Origin: Leeia aquatica
GTDB lineage: Bacteria > Pseudomonadota > Gammaproteobacteria > Burkholderiales > Leeiaceae
Assembly: GCF_012641365.1 (NCBI RefSeq)
Contig: NZ_JABAIM010000003.1
Coordinates: 62,001 to 126,000 of the forward strand
Direction of reading: 5' to 3'
DNA length: 64,000 bases
Shown here: positions 35,435-43,580 of the stretch, piece after piece
Layout: each line of letters starts with the position of its first letter
How positions within the stretch are numbered: position 1 is the first letter of the stretch
Translations under genes and position numbers: made by a program
The notes under the pieces: generated by a model
The model's database searches: none
What the model was told of the DNA's origin: nothing
The model's input: only the letters and a program-made list of their open reading frames with translations

Positions 35435-36992
35435 ACAATGCCCATGTACGAGACTGAATCCAGGCCACCATGCGACGCAGGTCATGCTCCATCGGGCGGT
35501 CCTCATCCAGGAAGGCCACATGCTGCCGGATTTCCTGACAGAACGCAGCACAAGCTGCCGTCAACATCGGTTCGCTCTCGGCAAAGCGCAACTGGATACC
35601 CTGCGTCACAGCCAGCACCAGCGCAGCAGCCACCTGCTCGGTCAGCTCCAGCACCCGCAGGCAATCCCGTGCCGCGATGGTTCCCATGCTGACCTTGTCC
35701 TGGTTATGGCATTCGGTCGAACGAGAAAACACCGAGGCTGGCATGGTGAGCTTCAAGGCTTCCGCGGTCCAGGCAGAGGCGCCGATCTGGATGGCCTTGA
35801 AACCATGATTGATCGCAGCACTTGGGCCGCTGGCGCCAGACAGATTCTGCGGCAAGCCATGGTTATAACGGCTATCCACCAACAGCGCCAGTTGCCGGTC
35901 CATCAAGTCCGCAAGGTTGGCCACCGCCGTTTTCAGGCCATCCATGGCAAAGGCGATATGGCCGCCGTAGAAGTGCCCGCCATGCAACACCCATTCTTCA
36001 TCACCATTGATGATGGGGTTGTCATTGGCACTGTTCAGCTCATTCTCGACATCGCGACGGATCCAGCCCAGCGCGTCACGGGCGACGCCGATGACATGCG
36101 GGGCGCAACGGATGGAGTAACGGTCTTGCAACCGGACTTGCTCCGCCTGAGACTGGGATGCCAGATCCTCCCAGATCCATTGGGCACATTCGATCTGCCC
36201 CCGGTGCGGTTTGACCGCAAACAGTCGTGGATCGAAGTGACCCGGGTTGCCTTGCATGGCGATGGAAGCCAGCGCCGTGATACGGCTGCACAGCCGTGTC
36301 AGATACTCTGCACGCTCCACGGCCAGACACGCCAGACCGGTCATCACAGCAGTACCGTTCATGATGGCCAGCCCTTCCTTCGGTGCCAGCTTGAGCGGTG
36401 CCCAGTTCAGCGACTGCAAGACCGGCAACGCATCACAGATCTCACCCCGGAACCGAACCTGTCGCTCCCCTACCAGCGTCGCCGCCACGTAAGACAAGGG
36501 CGTCAGGTCGCCACTGGCCCCCACCGAGCCTTCCGCCGGAATCAAAGGCAACACATCCTCAGCCAGCAATTGCTGTAACCGCTCCAGTAACGCCCAGCGC
36601 ACGCCGGAGTAGCCTTGCGCCAAAGACACCAGCCGAGCCACCAGCACCGCGCGCGTCCACTCCGGAGACAAGTACTCCCCCAAACCACAACCGTGGTAAC
36701 GGGTCAGATGCAAGGGCAGCTCAGCCACCAGCTCAGGCGGTACAGTCACAGTGCAGGAGTCGCCGTAACCCGTCGTCACACCATACACTGTGCCACCATC
36801 CGCCAGCAGGGCTTCCAGATACGCGGCCCCCGCCCGGATCTGCCGCTGAAATTCAGCATCGTCAGACAGGCAAAGCCCACGTGCCCCACGCGCCACAGCC
36901 GCCACTTCAGCAATGGTCATACGTTGTCCGCCTACCGTCACCGGGCTCGCTTGAGTACCGCCGGGTAGCGTTGTGAAGTGTTCAGTTTTCAT
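35418..36992 (-). CDS. Aromatic amino acid ammonia-lyase (HAL/TAL/PAL family)
   Basis: The 524-residue protein has the MIO-forming ASGDL in GSVGASGDLTPLS near 165, the catalytic loop VYGVTTGYG near 70, NSANDNP and the QDKVSMG segment typical of the family. At the substrate-selectivity site it reads TRYHGCGLG, so Tyr-His replaces the Ser-His of classical HAL and the His-Leu of Rhodobacter TAL. By context it would deaminate Tyr, Phe or His to an aryl acrylate that ApeH could activate as polyene starter. It lies 24 bases after apeJ and overlaps apeK. Confidence 0.88.
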   Translation of the reverse strand: MKTEHFTTLPGGTQASPVTVGGQRMTIAEVAAVARGARGLCLSDDAEFQRQIRAGAAYLEALLADGGTVYGVTTGYGDSCTVTVPPELVAELPLHLTRYHGCGLGEYLSPEWTRAVLVARLVSLAQGYSGVRWALLERLQQLLAEDVLPLIPAEGSVGASGDLTPLSYVAATLVGERQVRFRGEICDALPVLQSLNWAPLKLAPKEGLAIMNGTAVMTGLACLAVERAEYLTRLCSRITALASIAMQGNPGHFDPRLFAVKPHRGQIECAQWIWEDLASQSQAEQVRLQDRYSIRCAPHVIGVARDALGWIRRDVENELNSANDNPIINGDEEWVLHGGHFYGGHIAFAMDGLKTAVANLADLMDRQLALLVDSRYNHGLPQNLSGASGPSAAINHGFKAIQIGASAWTAEALKLTMPASVFSRSTECHNQDKVSMGTIAARDCLRVLELTEQVAAALVLAVTQGIQLRFAESEPMLTAACAAFCQEIRQHVAFLDEDRPMEHDLRRMVAWIQSRTWALYDAAA

Positions 36993-37016
36993 CGGTTTGA
37001 CTCAGCCACTTTGTCT

Positions 37017-38696
37017 TTATTGCTTCCGGTTCCGTGCCCAGAAGTCGAAAAAATTGAACCATTGTAATGGTGCTTGCTGGCAATACCAGGCCAGACGGTC
37101 AGCGTATTGCTGTACGTACCGGGAAATGGCTTGCTGTCGCTCGCCACGCGGCAACACCAGTTGCTCAGCAAATGCCTCGAACTCGACCTGATAACCGGTG
37201 TCGGTTTTCAGGCAGAAGAACAGGTAGACCGGACACTCCAGCAGTGCGCCCAGGATAAAAGGTCCCTGCGGAAACAATGCCTCGTGCCCGAGGAACTGGG
37301 CGGGCACCACTCGGCCATTGTCCGCCGGTGGAGTACGATCCCCCACGATCACCAGCAGTTCACCCTGGTCTACTTTGTCGCGCAGACGAATGGCGGTATC
37401 CGGCCCCATATCGCTAATCTGCAGCAAGTTGACCTGAAATTGCGGGTTCACACTGGACAAGGCACCATTGAAGCGCTGGGCATGCTCGGTGTACACCACC
37501 GCATTGACACGCGCAATGCCATTCAGATTGGCCAAGGCACGCAACATTTCCAAATTACCCAGGTGCGCACCCAGCAAGACCGCACCCTTGCCACTGGCCA
37601 GCAAGGTTTCAAACGCGGGCTGCTGCGGAAAACGGATGGCGCGGTGTGCCACCCGCCCGGTCCAGGCCGCCAGTTTGTCCAGCCCCGACTCGGCAAAGCT
37701 GAGGATGTGCCGGTAGGCATTGCGCCAGCCGGGCGCGGGGGTCACGCCACCGCTGACTTGATGCAAGCGTGACAGGTATTCATATGAAGCGCGCCGAGCA
37801 CGTCCACTGGTCAAAGCAAACCAGAGGACGATCAGTCGCAACAAGGCCCGCGCACCGGCATCCCCCAGCAGCCGGTACGTCAGCATGACAAGGCGCAGCC
37901 CCAGCGAGGTTCCACGCTCGTCCTGACGCGACCAATGTTGCTCTTCAAAACGGCGAGGGAAGCATTTGCGCCACAGCAGCAGGGGGCTGCGCCAAAGCAT
38001 GCCAAAGAACAGCCGGGTATGCATGGCTGAAATCCGGACATTGTCCCGCAGCATGTCAAAGTGAGAGAGGCCACCTTCCGGGTAAATCACCCGGGTCGGC
38101 TGGTTGATGACAGGTAAGCCCGCCCAGAATAGTCGGACGATGATCTCGATATCAAACGCCATGCGGGAGGGGATGCGGACCCGGTCAATCAACTGAACGG
38201 TGGGCGCGACCGGGTATAGCCGGAAGCCGCACATGGAATCCCCGATGCTGAATGACAGGGTTTCTACCCACACCCAGAAATGGGTGACCAATCGGCCATA
38301 GCGACGCCCCGCCGGGGCCGAAGCATCGTAGATCGGCTTGCCCGAGATCACCGCCCAGGGGTTGCTTTCGCCCACGGACATGAAGGCCGGCACATCATCG
38401 AGATCATGCTGGCCATCCGCATCCACCTGCAAGGCGTGACTAAAGCCCAGCCGGTGCGCCTGACGCATGCCATGCAGGACGGCAGCACCCTTGCCCGCAT
38501 TCTGCGGCAGATGAAACAGCGTGACGGTGGGCTGCTGTTCGGCAAGCTGGACCAGGGTATGCCGGGTTGCCTGGTCCGAACCATCATCGACAATCAACAC
38601 CGGATAGCCGTACACGGACAGCCGGTCTACCACAGCCGCGATGGTGTCCTTGTGGTTATAGATCGGGATGATGATACAGGGGTTGAAACGCATCAT
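37017..38696 (-). CDS. apeJ: Aryl polyene glycosyltransferase-acyltransferase fusion ApeJ
   Basis: The 559-residue protein has two domains. Residues 1-240 are a GT-A type 2 glycosyltransferase (IPIYNHKDT, IVDDGSD, QVDADGQHDLDD). From about 315 a lysophospholipid/LpxL-like acyltransferase follows, with the HX4E motif in GAHLGNLEML near 377. In aryl polyene systems ApeJ is thought to help build the lipid or sugar anchor of the pigment. It overlaps apeI by 4 bases. Confidence 0.87.
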   Translation of the reverse strand: MMRFNPCIIIPIYNHKDTIAAVVDRLSVYGYPVLIVDDGSDQATRHTLVQLAEQQPTVTLFHLPQNAGKGAAVLHGMRQAHRLGFSHALQVDADGQHDLDDVPAFMSVGESNPWAVISGKPIYDASAPAGRRYGRLVTHFWVWVETLSFSIGDSMCGFRLYPVAPTVQLIDRVRIPSRMAFDIEIIVRLFWAGLPVINQPTRVIYPEGGLSHFDMLRDNVRISAMHTRLFFGMLWRSPLLLWRKCFPRRFEEQHWSRQDERGTSLGLRLVMLTYRLLGDAGARALLRLIVLWFALTSGRARRASYEYLSRLHQVSGGVTPAPGWRNAYRHILSFAESGLDKLAAWTGRVAHRAIRFPQQPAFETLLASGKGAVLLGAHLGNLEMLRALANLNGIARVNAVVYTEHAQRFNGALSSVNPQFQVNLLQISDMGPDTAIRLRDKVDQGELLVIVGDRTPPADNGRVVPAQFLGHEALFPQGPFILGALLECPVYLFFCLKTDTGYQVEFEAFAEQLVLPRGERQQAISRYVQQYADRLAWYCQQAPLQWFNFFDFWARNRKQ

Positions 38697-39058
38697 GCCT
38701 CAGCCGGAGCGAACTGCAGTTGCCCCATGGAAAAAATCTTGTCGCTGTCCAGCGCCAGGTATTTAAAGTCGAGCCGGGCCTGCGTTGCCTGCCAGGACAG
38801 CAGCAAGCGCAGTTCGTCGCCCGGCAGCACAGGGGCAGTGAACTTGAGGGCTTTCATGCCAGACATGGCGATCAGTGGCAGCCCCAAATGCCGCCGTGCC
38901 AACCGGACGGCCCAATCAAGCTGCACCACCCCCGGCAAGATGGGCATGCCGGGAAAGTGACCTTCGAAATAGCGAAGGGTCGGGCTGACCTGGAACTGCA
39001 ACGCCACATGCTCCGCCGTCGCCGTCATGACCGTCACATCAGGCATCCATGCACTCAT
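38693..39058 (-). CDS. apeI: Aryl polyene dehydratase ApeI
   Basis: This is a 121-residue FabZ-like hotdog protein. FEGHFPGMPILPGVVQLDW at about 31-49 holds the catalytic His and the usual PG turns. It would share the dehydration steps with ApeP. The gene overlaps apeH and apeJ by 4 bases each, and its length is normal for ApeI. Confidence 0.87.
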   Translation of the reverse strand: MSAWMPDVTVMTATAEHVALQFQVSPTLRYFEGHFPGMPILPGVVQLDWAVRLARRHLGLPLIAMSGMKALKFTAPVLPGDELRLLLSWQATQARLDFKYLALDSDKIFSMGQLQFAPAEA

Positions 39059-40314
39059 TGTGGCTCCTGCAACAAGCGCACCAGATCAGCCTGAACCAGC
39101 TTGCCGCGTTCGTTATACGGCAATTGTTTGCACAGTCGCCAACGGCGCGGCAGCAATACCGGGTCATAATGTTGCAACAGGTGGGTTTTCAGGGCAGACA
39201 GCAGCTCTGTGCGCACCAGCGGCGCCAGCTGCGAGGGTACCAGCACGCCCCCCAGAACGGCTCGCCCGCCCAGGGTAACTGGCGCCAAGGCAGCCTCCTG
39301 AACCCAATCATGTTGCCGCAGCAGGGTTTCCATCGCATCCAGCGAGACCCGCTTTTCGGCTATCTTGACGATACGATCCAGCCGCCCCATCAGCTCAAAC
39401 CGGCCATCACGGGCAAAACGTACCGCATCCTCGGTTTGCCAGACACCCGGCGGCGGTAAAAATGGGGACTGTACCCGCAGTGCGCCTTGCGCATTGGCAT
39501 CCAGAAACACCGTGGGCAACGCCTGCCAGCGCGCATCTTGCTGCTGGTCACGCCAGGCCATGCCTCCGGTTTCCGTGCTGCCCAATACCTCCAGTACCGG
39601 AAGTTGCCAGGCTTGCTGCAGCCGACACGCATCCATGCTCGACAGTAAGCCACCGGAGGAAAAAACCGCCTTGAGTCGCCCTGCCACCTGCTCGGGCCGG
39701 AGGAGCTCCGGCAGGCGGGATAACTGCGAAGGGGAAGAAACCAGTATGGCGCCAGGCAAGGCTTCCAGCCGCTCCATCAATCCGGCTGGCTCGCTGACGA
39801 CGTCGTTGTCCCACACTCGACCGGCACGTAATGGCCACAGCAAACGGAAGAGCAAGCCATAAACATGGTGTACCGGCACCGTGCTCAGTACAGGTGCTCG
39901 CCCCAGCTGTGAACCCCAGCATTGTTCCAGCACATCACACTCACGCAGCAGCTGATCCAGCTGCTTTGGCACGCACTTGGGTTCGCCACTGCTTCCGGAT
40001 GTGTATAACTCGATCTGATGTACATCTGCCGGGGTGGGCTCCGGCAGCGTCTGCAAGGCAGCCAGGGTCGCTGGCTGAAAATTGGGCGGAATGACAGCAA
40101 TATCGCCATCCGCCAATGCCGCGATCAACGCGGACAAAAACGCCAACGGCTCAGCAGCCGTGAGCAGGCGGCGCCGCGGTCGGCCATCACCCCGCACAGA
40201 TTGGCGGGCGGCCTCATGCAACACCGATGCGGTAATGCGCTGCGAGCCGGCACAGGCCACCACGCTGTCGGGAAGCAGGCCAGGCGCCAAGCGTGCCAAC
40301 AAGGGGAGCGTCAT
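39055..40314 (-). CDS. apeH: Aryl polyene acyl/aryl-ACP ligase ApeH
   Basis: This 419-residue member of the AMP-forming adenylate family has the phosphate loop YTSGSSGEPKCVPK near 105, GSTETGG near 245, a TEDAVRF hinge region and the C-terminal Lys in NERGKLVQ. It is short for the family (usual 500 or more), as ApeH is. It should adenylate the aromatic starter acid and load it onto ApeE or ApeF. Lyase and ligase in one operon suggest the starter is made in-house. Confidence 0.87.
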   Translation of the reverse strand: MTLPLLARLAPGLLPDSVVACAGSQRITASVLHEAARQSVRGDGRPRRRLLTAAEPLAFLSALIAALADGDIAVIPPNFQPATLAALQTLPEPTPADVHQIELYTSGSSGEPKCVPKQLDQLLRECDVLEQCWGSQLGRAPVLSTVPVHHVYGLLFRLLWPLRAGRVWDNDVVSEPAGLMERLEALPGAILVSSPSQLSRLPELLRPEQVAGRLKAVFSSGGLLSSMDACRLQQAWQLPVLEVLGSTETGGMAWRDQQQDARWQALPTVFLDANAQGALRVQSPFLPPPGVWQTEDAVRFARDGRFELMGRLDRIVKIAEKRVSLDAMETLLRQHDWVQEAALAPVTLGGRAVLGGVLVPSQLAPLVRTELLSALKTHLLQHYDPVLLPRRWRLCKQLPYNERGKLVQADLVRLLQEPQ

Positions 40315-40889
40315 GCCGCAGCCCCTGCTTTGACACGTTTGCGCACCAGCATTTCGCCCAGAAACAATACCCCCATCAGCGCATACGAGACCAAGCCGTT
40401 ATACACCAGCCAGGCCTGCCGTGAATGCAGTGTGGTGGCCAGCGCCACCAAGGCATTGAGCAGAAAAAAACCACACCATACCTTGGTCACCTGCCGGGTG
40501 TAATGCACGGCAGCAGGGGGCAATGCAGGCTCACGCAAGCGGGCAAAACGCTCGATCATGCTGGGAGGGGCCCAGAGCGTACGGGCAAACAGCATCAACA
40601 TGATGCTGCTGACGGCAATCGGGTAATACAGCAGAAGTTCAGCCCGGTTGCTGAGTGAAATGGCTGTGGCAAGGCTGGCCAGCAGCATGACGCCCAACCA
40701 CTCCACCCACGCCATGTCCATGACGAAGCGCAACCCCATCAGCCCATAGCGCAACACCAGCAGGGTCAGCAGCATGAGGCCCAGCCAGCGCGGCTGTATG
40801 GTTTGCAGGCCATAGTACACTGCAAACGGGTAAGCCAGACTCAGCAGTACCAGCAGACCACTGAGCAGACGATGCCCGCGCAAGGTCAT
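40311..40889 (-). CDS. apeG: Aryl polyene cluster membrane protein ApeG (COG4648)
   Basis: The 192-residue protein has five to six TM helices (for example LLVLLSLAYPFAVYYGL and WCGFFLLNALVALATTL) and no recognisable catalytic motif. Position between the second ACP and the ligase is that of ApeG/COG4648 proteins. Its function is unknown; it might tether the biosynthetic complex to the membrane. It overlaps both neighbours by 4 bases. Confidence 0.75.
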   Translation of the reverse strand: MTLRGHRLLSGLLVLLSLAYPFAVYYGLQTIQPRWLGLMLLTLLVLRYGLMGLRFVMDMAWVEWLGVMLLASLATAISLSNRAELLLYYPIAVSSIMLMLFARTLWAPPSMIERFARLREPALPPAAVHYTRQVTKVWCGFFLLNALVALATTLHSRQAWLVYNGLVSYALMGVLFLGEMLVRKRVKAGAAA

Positions 40890-41137
40890 GCAGCCAGCAG
40901 TTGCTGAACCGCAGCAATCACATCGCCAACCGTGCGGACTTCCTTGAAGTCTTGCGGTTGAATGCGGCGACCCGTCAACTTCTGCAAGCCGATGGCCAAC
41001 TCGACAGCATCAATGCTGTCCAGATCAAATTCTGTAAACAAATTGGCGCCAGCGTGCACCCGCTCTGGTTCAATTTCGAAGTTCTCACTCAGTATCTGCT
41101 TGATATGATCGAGAATGGTTTGATCTGTCATGCTCAT
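40886..41137 (-). CDS. apeF: Acyl carrier protein ApeF
   Basis: The 83-residue carrier protein has the phosphopantetheine site LDSIDAVELA near residue 39. The start at 41137 follows GGAAG; a second ATG two codons in is also possible. It is one of two ACPs that would carry the starter and growing chain. No phosphopantetheinyl transferase gene is present in the window, so activation must come from elsewhere. Confidence 0.88.
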   Translation of the reverse strand: MSMTDQTILDHIKQILSENFEIEPERVHAGANLFTEFDLDSIDAVELAIGLQKLTGRRIQPQDFKEVRTVGDVIAAVQQLLAA

Positions 41138-41163
41138 GGTAGGTACTTCCAATACGTTTGTTT

Positions 41164-41424
41164 TTATTGGTGTGCTTGCTGGCGTACCAAGGCCGCCAGC
41201 GCTGCAATACTGCGAAAGTGTTCCCGGGTACTGCTATCTCCGGCTTCCAGCTCAATCTGGTACTTCTTCTTGAGGGCAATACCCAGTTCCAGCGCATCAA
41301 TCGAGTCCAGCCCCAAACCCTCGCCAAACAGCGGGGCGTCCGTCACGATGTCCTCCGGGGTCATGTCCTCCAGGCTGAGGGCATCAATCAGCAGTTGTTT
41401 GATCTCGTGTTCAAGCGTATCCAT
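41164..41424 (-). CDS. apeE: Acyl carrier protein ApeE
   Basis: The 86-residue carrier protein has the phosphopantetheine attachment site GLDSIDALELG near residue 42, preceded by an acidic first helix. It overlaps the end of apeD by 14 bases and is followed by apeF after 26 bases. The pair differ in sequence (one lysine-rich helix here), in line with separate roles reported for the two ACPs in aryl polyene systems. Confidence 0.88.
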   Translation of the reverse strand: MDTLEHEIKQLLIDALSLEDMTPEDIVTDAPLFGEGLGLDSIDALELGIALKKKYQIELEAGDSSTREHFRSIAALAALVRQQAHQ

Positions 41425-42190
41425 ACTCAGTCAGTCTCGATTGGAAAAGGGCATGCAATGCTTCGGAAAGCTTGCGTGCGCCGATGGAGGGATTGGCAAC
41501 CTCACCGATCAGTTGCGATACATCGGTCTGTGCCAGGACACGAACCGTAAATACAAAAGGTTGCGTCGGCGCAAGCCACCAGGATGCGCCCTTGGTCAGC
41601 GTCGGTGGCGTACAGTGCAGCAACACCGGCACAACCCTGGCCGTAGCCCGCAAGGCCACATGCGCCGCGCCACGCTGGAACTTCATGGACTCACCAGGCA
41701 CCGTTCTCGTCCCTTCCGGAAACAGGATCAGCGCATCACCTGCGCTAATGGCCTCGGCACACGCATCCAGCGCCTGCTCCGGCGATGTGTTCTGCACATA
41801 CCCTGTCGCCCGCACGATCCCCCAGAAGAAGGGGTTTTTCCACAACGCCCCTTTTACCAGACAATTGGCCTCCGGCATCAACGCCAGCAATACGACCACA
41901 TCCAGGTAGCTGGGATGATTGGCCAGCACCAGACTCTGCCGCAGCGTTGCCAGCTGCGCCACATCGTGCACCACCAACTGCATACAGCCGGTAACCCGCA
42001 ATGTGCCGAGTAAACCCCGGAAGAAGAAGTTAACCATCTTGCGGGCATGCCGCTGCTTCTTCTGCACCGAGCCCGGCCATAACAGTCGATACAACACGCA
42101 CAAGGTGGACACGCCAATGCCACCTATGGCAAAAAAGCTGAAGCACGCGATTTGAATACCGGTGCGCCACATACGGCTCAAAGTCCTCAT
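41411..42190 (-). CDS. apeD: 1-acylglycerol-3-phosphate-type acyltransferase ApeD
   Basis: This 259-residue PlsC-like acyltransferase has the HX4D motif in NHPSYLD near 90 and FPEGTRT near 165, with an N-terminal TM helix. I chose the ATG at 42190 because it overlaps the apeC stop as ATGA. It may attach an acyl chain in making the glycolipid that anchors the pigment, alongside the acyltransferase domain of ApeJ. Confidence 0.83.
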   Translation of the reverse strand: MRTLSRMWRTGIQIACFSFFAIGGIGVSTLCVLYRLLWPGSVQKKQRHARKMVNFFFRGLLGTLRVTGCMQLVVHDVAQLATLRQSLVLANHPSYLDVVVLLALMPEANCLVKGALWKNPFFWGIVRATGYVQNTSPEQALDACAEAISAGDALILFPEGTRTVPGESMKFQRGAAHVALRATARVVPVLLHCTPPTLTKGASWWLAPTQPFVFTVRVLAQTDVSQLIGEVANPSIGARKLSEALHALFQSRLTEYGYA

Positions 42191-42864
42191 GGAAGCAAGG
42201 TCCAAGTCCATGAGCCACGCTGGCCGGTCCACGTGGCGGCCCCTTTACCCTGCAGCGCCGTGAGGCACGCGTCAACTTGAGCAGCGGGCAGCGGACTATC
42301 CTCGCAAACACTGGCATCAAAGGTCAGCTGCAACCGAGCCCCATCTCCCCCGCCCAGCAGCACAGCCAGCCCGCAAGGCGTGGCAGGATCTGCCTTTTGC
42401 GCAGCAAACGGCTGAGGTGCGGGCTCTTCCGCAAACAGAAACAATATCGGCCTGGACGGGCTGCGCTCATTGCGAATGCAAGCCTCCAGCAACCCCCAGC
42501 CCAAGGTTTCCGCACCGGCCGATACCGCAGTGATGGCCGAAGTATCCTGTCGGGAAATCGACAGGATGCCTGGCAGCGCATTGAGCACTGACAAACTGAA
42601 CTGCGTAGGCGATGCCGCCTCGCCTTTCAGCAATCCCTGCACCACCTCTACCGTCCGTTTGAGTTCGCCGTGACGTGAGGCATAAACCAATTCAACAGAC
42701 GACAAGCCCCCCCAGCACTGAGCGGCGGCCCATGACGCGCCCCTCGCCAAAGGCGACAATCTGCGGCGCAACATGGGCTCTATCTCCGCCCCGGCCAATT
42801 TGGCATCCATCGCTGGATCTGGCCAACTTGCCCAGCCCAGCAGGGGTGCTTGCCATCTCAACAC
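42187..42864 (-). CDS. apeC: Ketosynthase-like chain length factor ApeC
   Basis: This 225-residue protein matches the N-terminal half of a ketosynthase (Ketoacyl-synt_2 type). Where a ketosynthase has its Cys, this protein reads VSAGAETLGWG, so it cannot condense by itself. It would be the non-catalytic partner of ApeO. The start is probably the GTG at 42862-42864 with a weak ribosome site. It precedes apeD with an ATGA overlap and follows the small secreted protein by 13 bases. Confidence 0.8.
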   Translation of the reverse strand: MLRWQAPLLGWASWPDPAMDAKLAGAEIEPMLRRRLSPLARGASWAAAQCWGGLSSVELVYASRHGELKRTVEVVQGLLKGEAASPTQFSLSVLNALPGILSISRQDTSAITAVSAGAETLGWGLLEACIRNERSPSRPILFLFAEEPAPQPFAAQKADPATPCGLAVLLGGGDGARLQLTFDASVCEDSPLPAAQVDACLTALQGKGAATWTGQRGSWTWTLLP

Positions 42865-42877
42865 CGTGCAGCCCCGC

Positions 42878-43336
42878 TTACAGCTTGTTCAGTTCCCGCT
42901 GAATAGCCATGCGCAGGTTATTGACCCAGCTGTTGTAGTTCGGATGAATCACGCGAATACCGTCGGGAGACTTGTCGTTCGGAGCCATCTGCCGATAAAC
43001 ATCCAGATTGGACACCTCATAGTTCAAGTTAATGCTGCTGCTGTACAGGATGGAGTATTTGGTTGCATCGTAGGGGATATTCACGACAGCTGTGTGCTTG
43101 TTACGCACCAGCACAGTTGCCACCAGCCCTTTGCCGTTCGGGTTGGAATGCACTTCCCAAGTCAGCCCGTTTCCTGCTGCGATGATCGCCTCACGCACTT
43201 GCTCAGCCTTGACCGGCTTGCCGGACGCGGTCGCCACAGGGATGTCAATCCAGTCAATCACCGGGGCCGATTGGCGAGCCTGCGCGGCAGACATCACGCC
43301 CAAGGTCAACAGTAAACCGGCAAAAATTGCTTTCAT
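42878..43336 (-). CDS. Small secreted protein at head of aryl polyene operon
   Basis: I do not recognise this 152-residue protein. It has a signal peptide (MKAIFAGLLLTLGVMSAAQA) and a mature part with DWIDIPVATASGKPVKAEQVREAI and INLNYEVSNL, suggesting a small beta-sheet periplasmic domain. AGGAG precedes the ATG at 43336, which is the first start after the promoter. It occupies the apeA position of the cluster, but similarity to ApeA is not something I can show. A methyltransferase in the usual apeB position is missing. Confidence 0.68.
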   Translation of the reverse strand: MKAIFAGLLLTLGVMSAAQARQSAPVIDWIDIPVATASGKPVKAEQVREAIIAAGNGLTWEVHSNPNGKGLVATVLVRNKHTAVVNIPYDATKYSILYSSSINLNYEVSNLDVYRQMAPNDKSPDGIRVIHPNYNSWVNNLRMAIQRELNKL

Positions 43337-43383
43337 GTCGTACACACTCCTGAAGTTAAGCCAAAGAAATATATAAACCCACA

Positions 43384-43414
43384 ACTATAACATGGATTTA
43401 TGACTCTTTTCCAA
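43384..43414 (-). promoter_or_regulatory. Candidate promoter of the aryl polyene operon
   Basis: On the minus strand TTGGAA (43409-43414) and TATAGT (43384-43389) are 19 bases apart, and the -10 is extended by TG (TGTTATAGT). The start of transcription would be near 43377, about 40 bases before the first ATG at 43336. The AT-rich patch here stands out from the GC-rich surroundings. Confidence 0.45.
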
Positions 43415-43420
43415 CTCGTT

Positions 43421-43455
43421 CATGACAAGCAATTTTTTTTCTAACGCATGTCATG
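43421..43455. promoter_or_regulatory. Inverted repeat just upstream of the aryl polyene promoter
   Basis: CATGACAAGC (43421-43430) and GCATGTCATG (43446-43455) form an inverted repeat matching at 9 of 10 positions around an A/T-rich 15-base centre with eight T in a row. It ends 7 bases before the candidate -35 box. It could bind a regulator of the pigment operon, or be a hairpin ending transcription towards the DUF3142 gene. Confidence 0.35.
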
Positions 43456-43580
43456 CCAGCCATGACCGTAGACTGTTAAGCCCCTCTCACGCCCCCGGCG
43501 TAAACCTTCACACCGTGTCACGGTGGCAGCCCTTATACTCAGCGCATTCTGGTTCACTGCGTCTGCTCCGGGTTGGCCTC

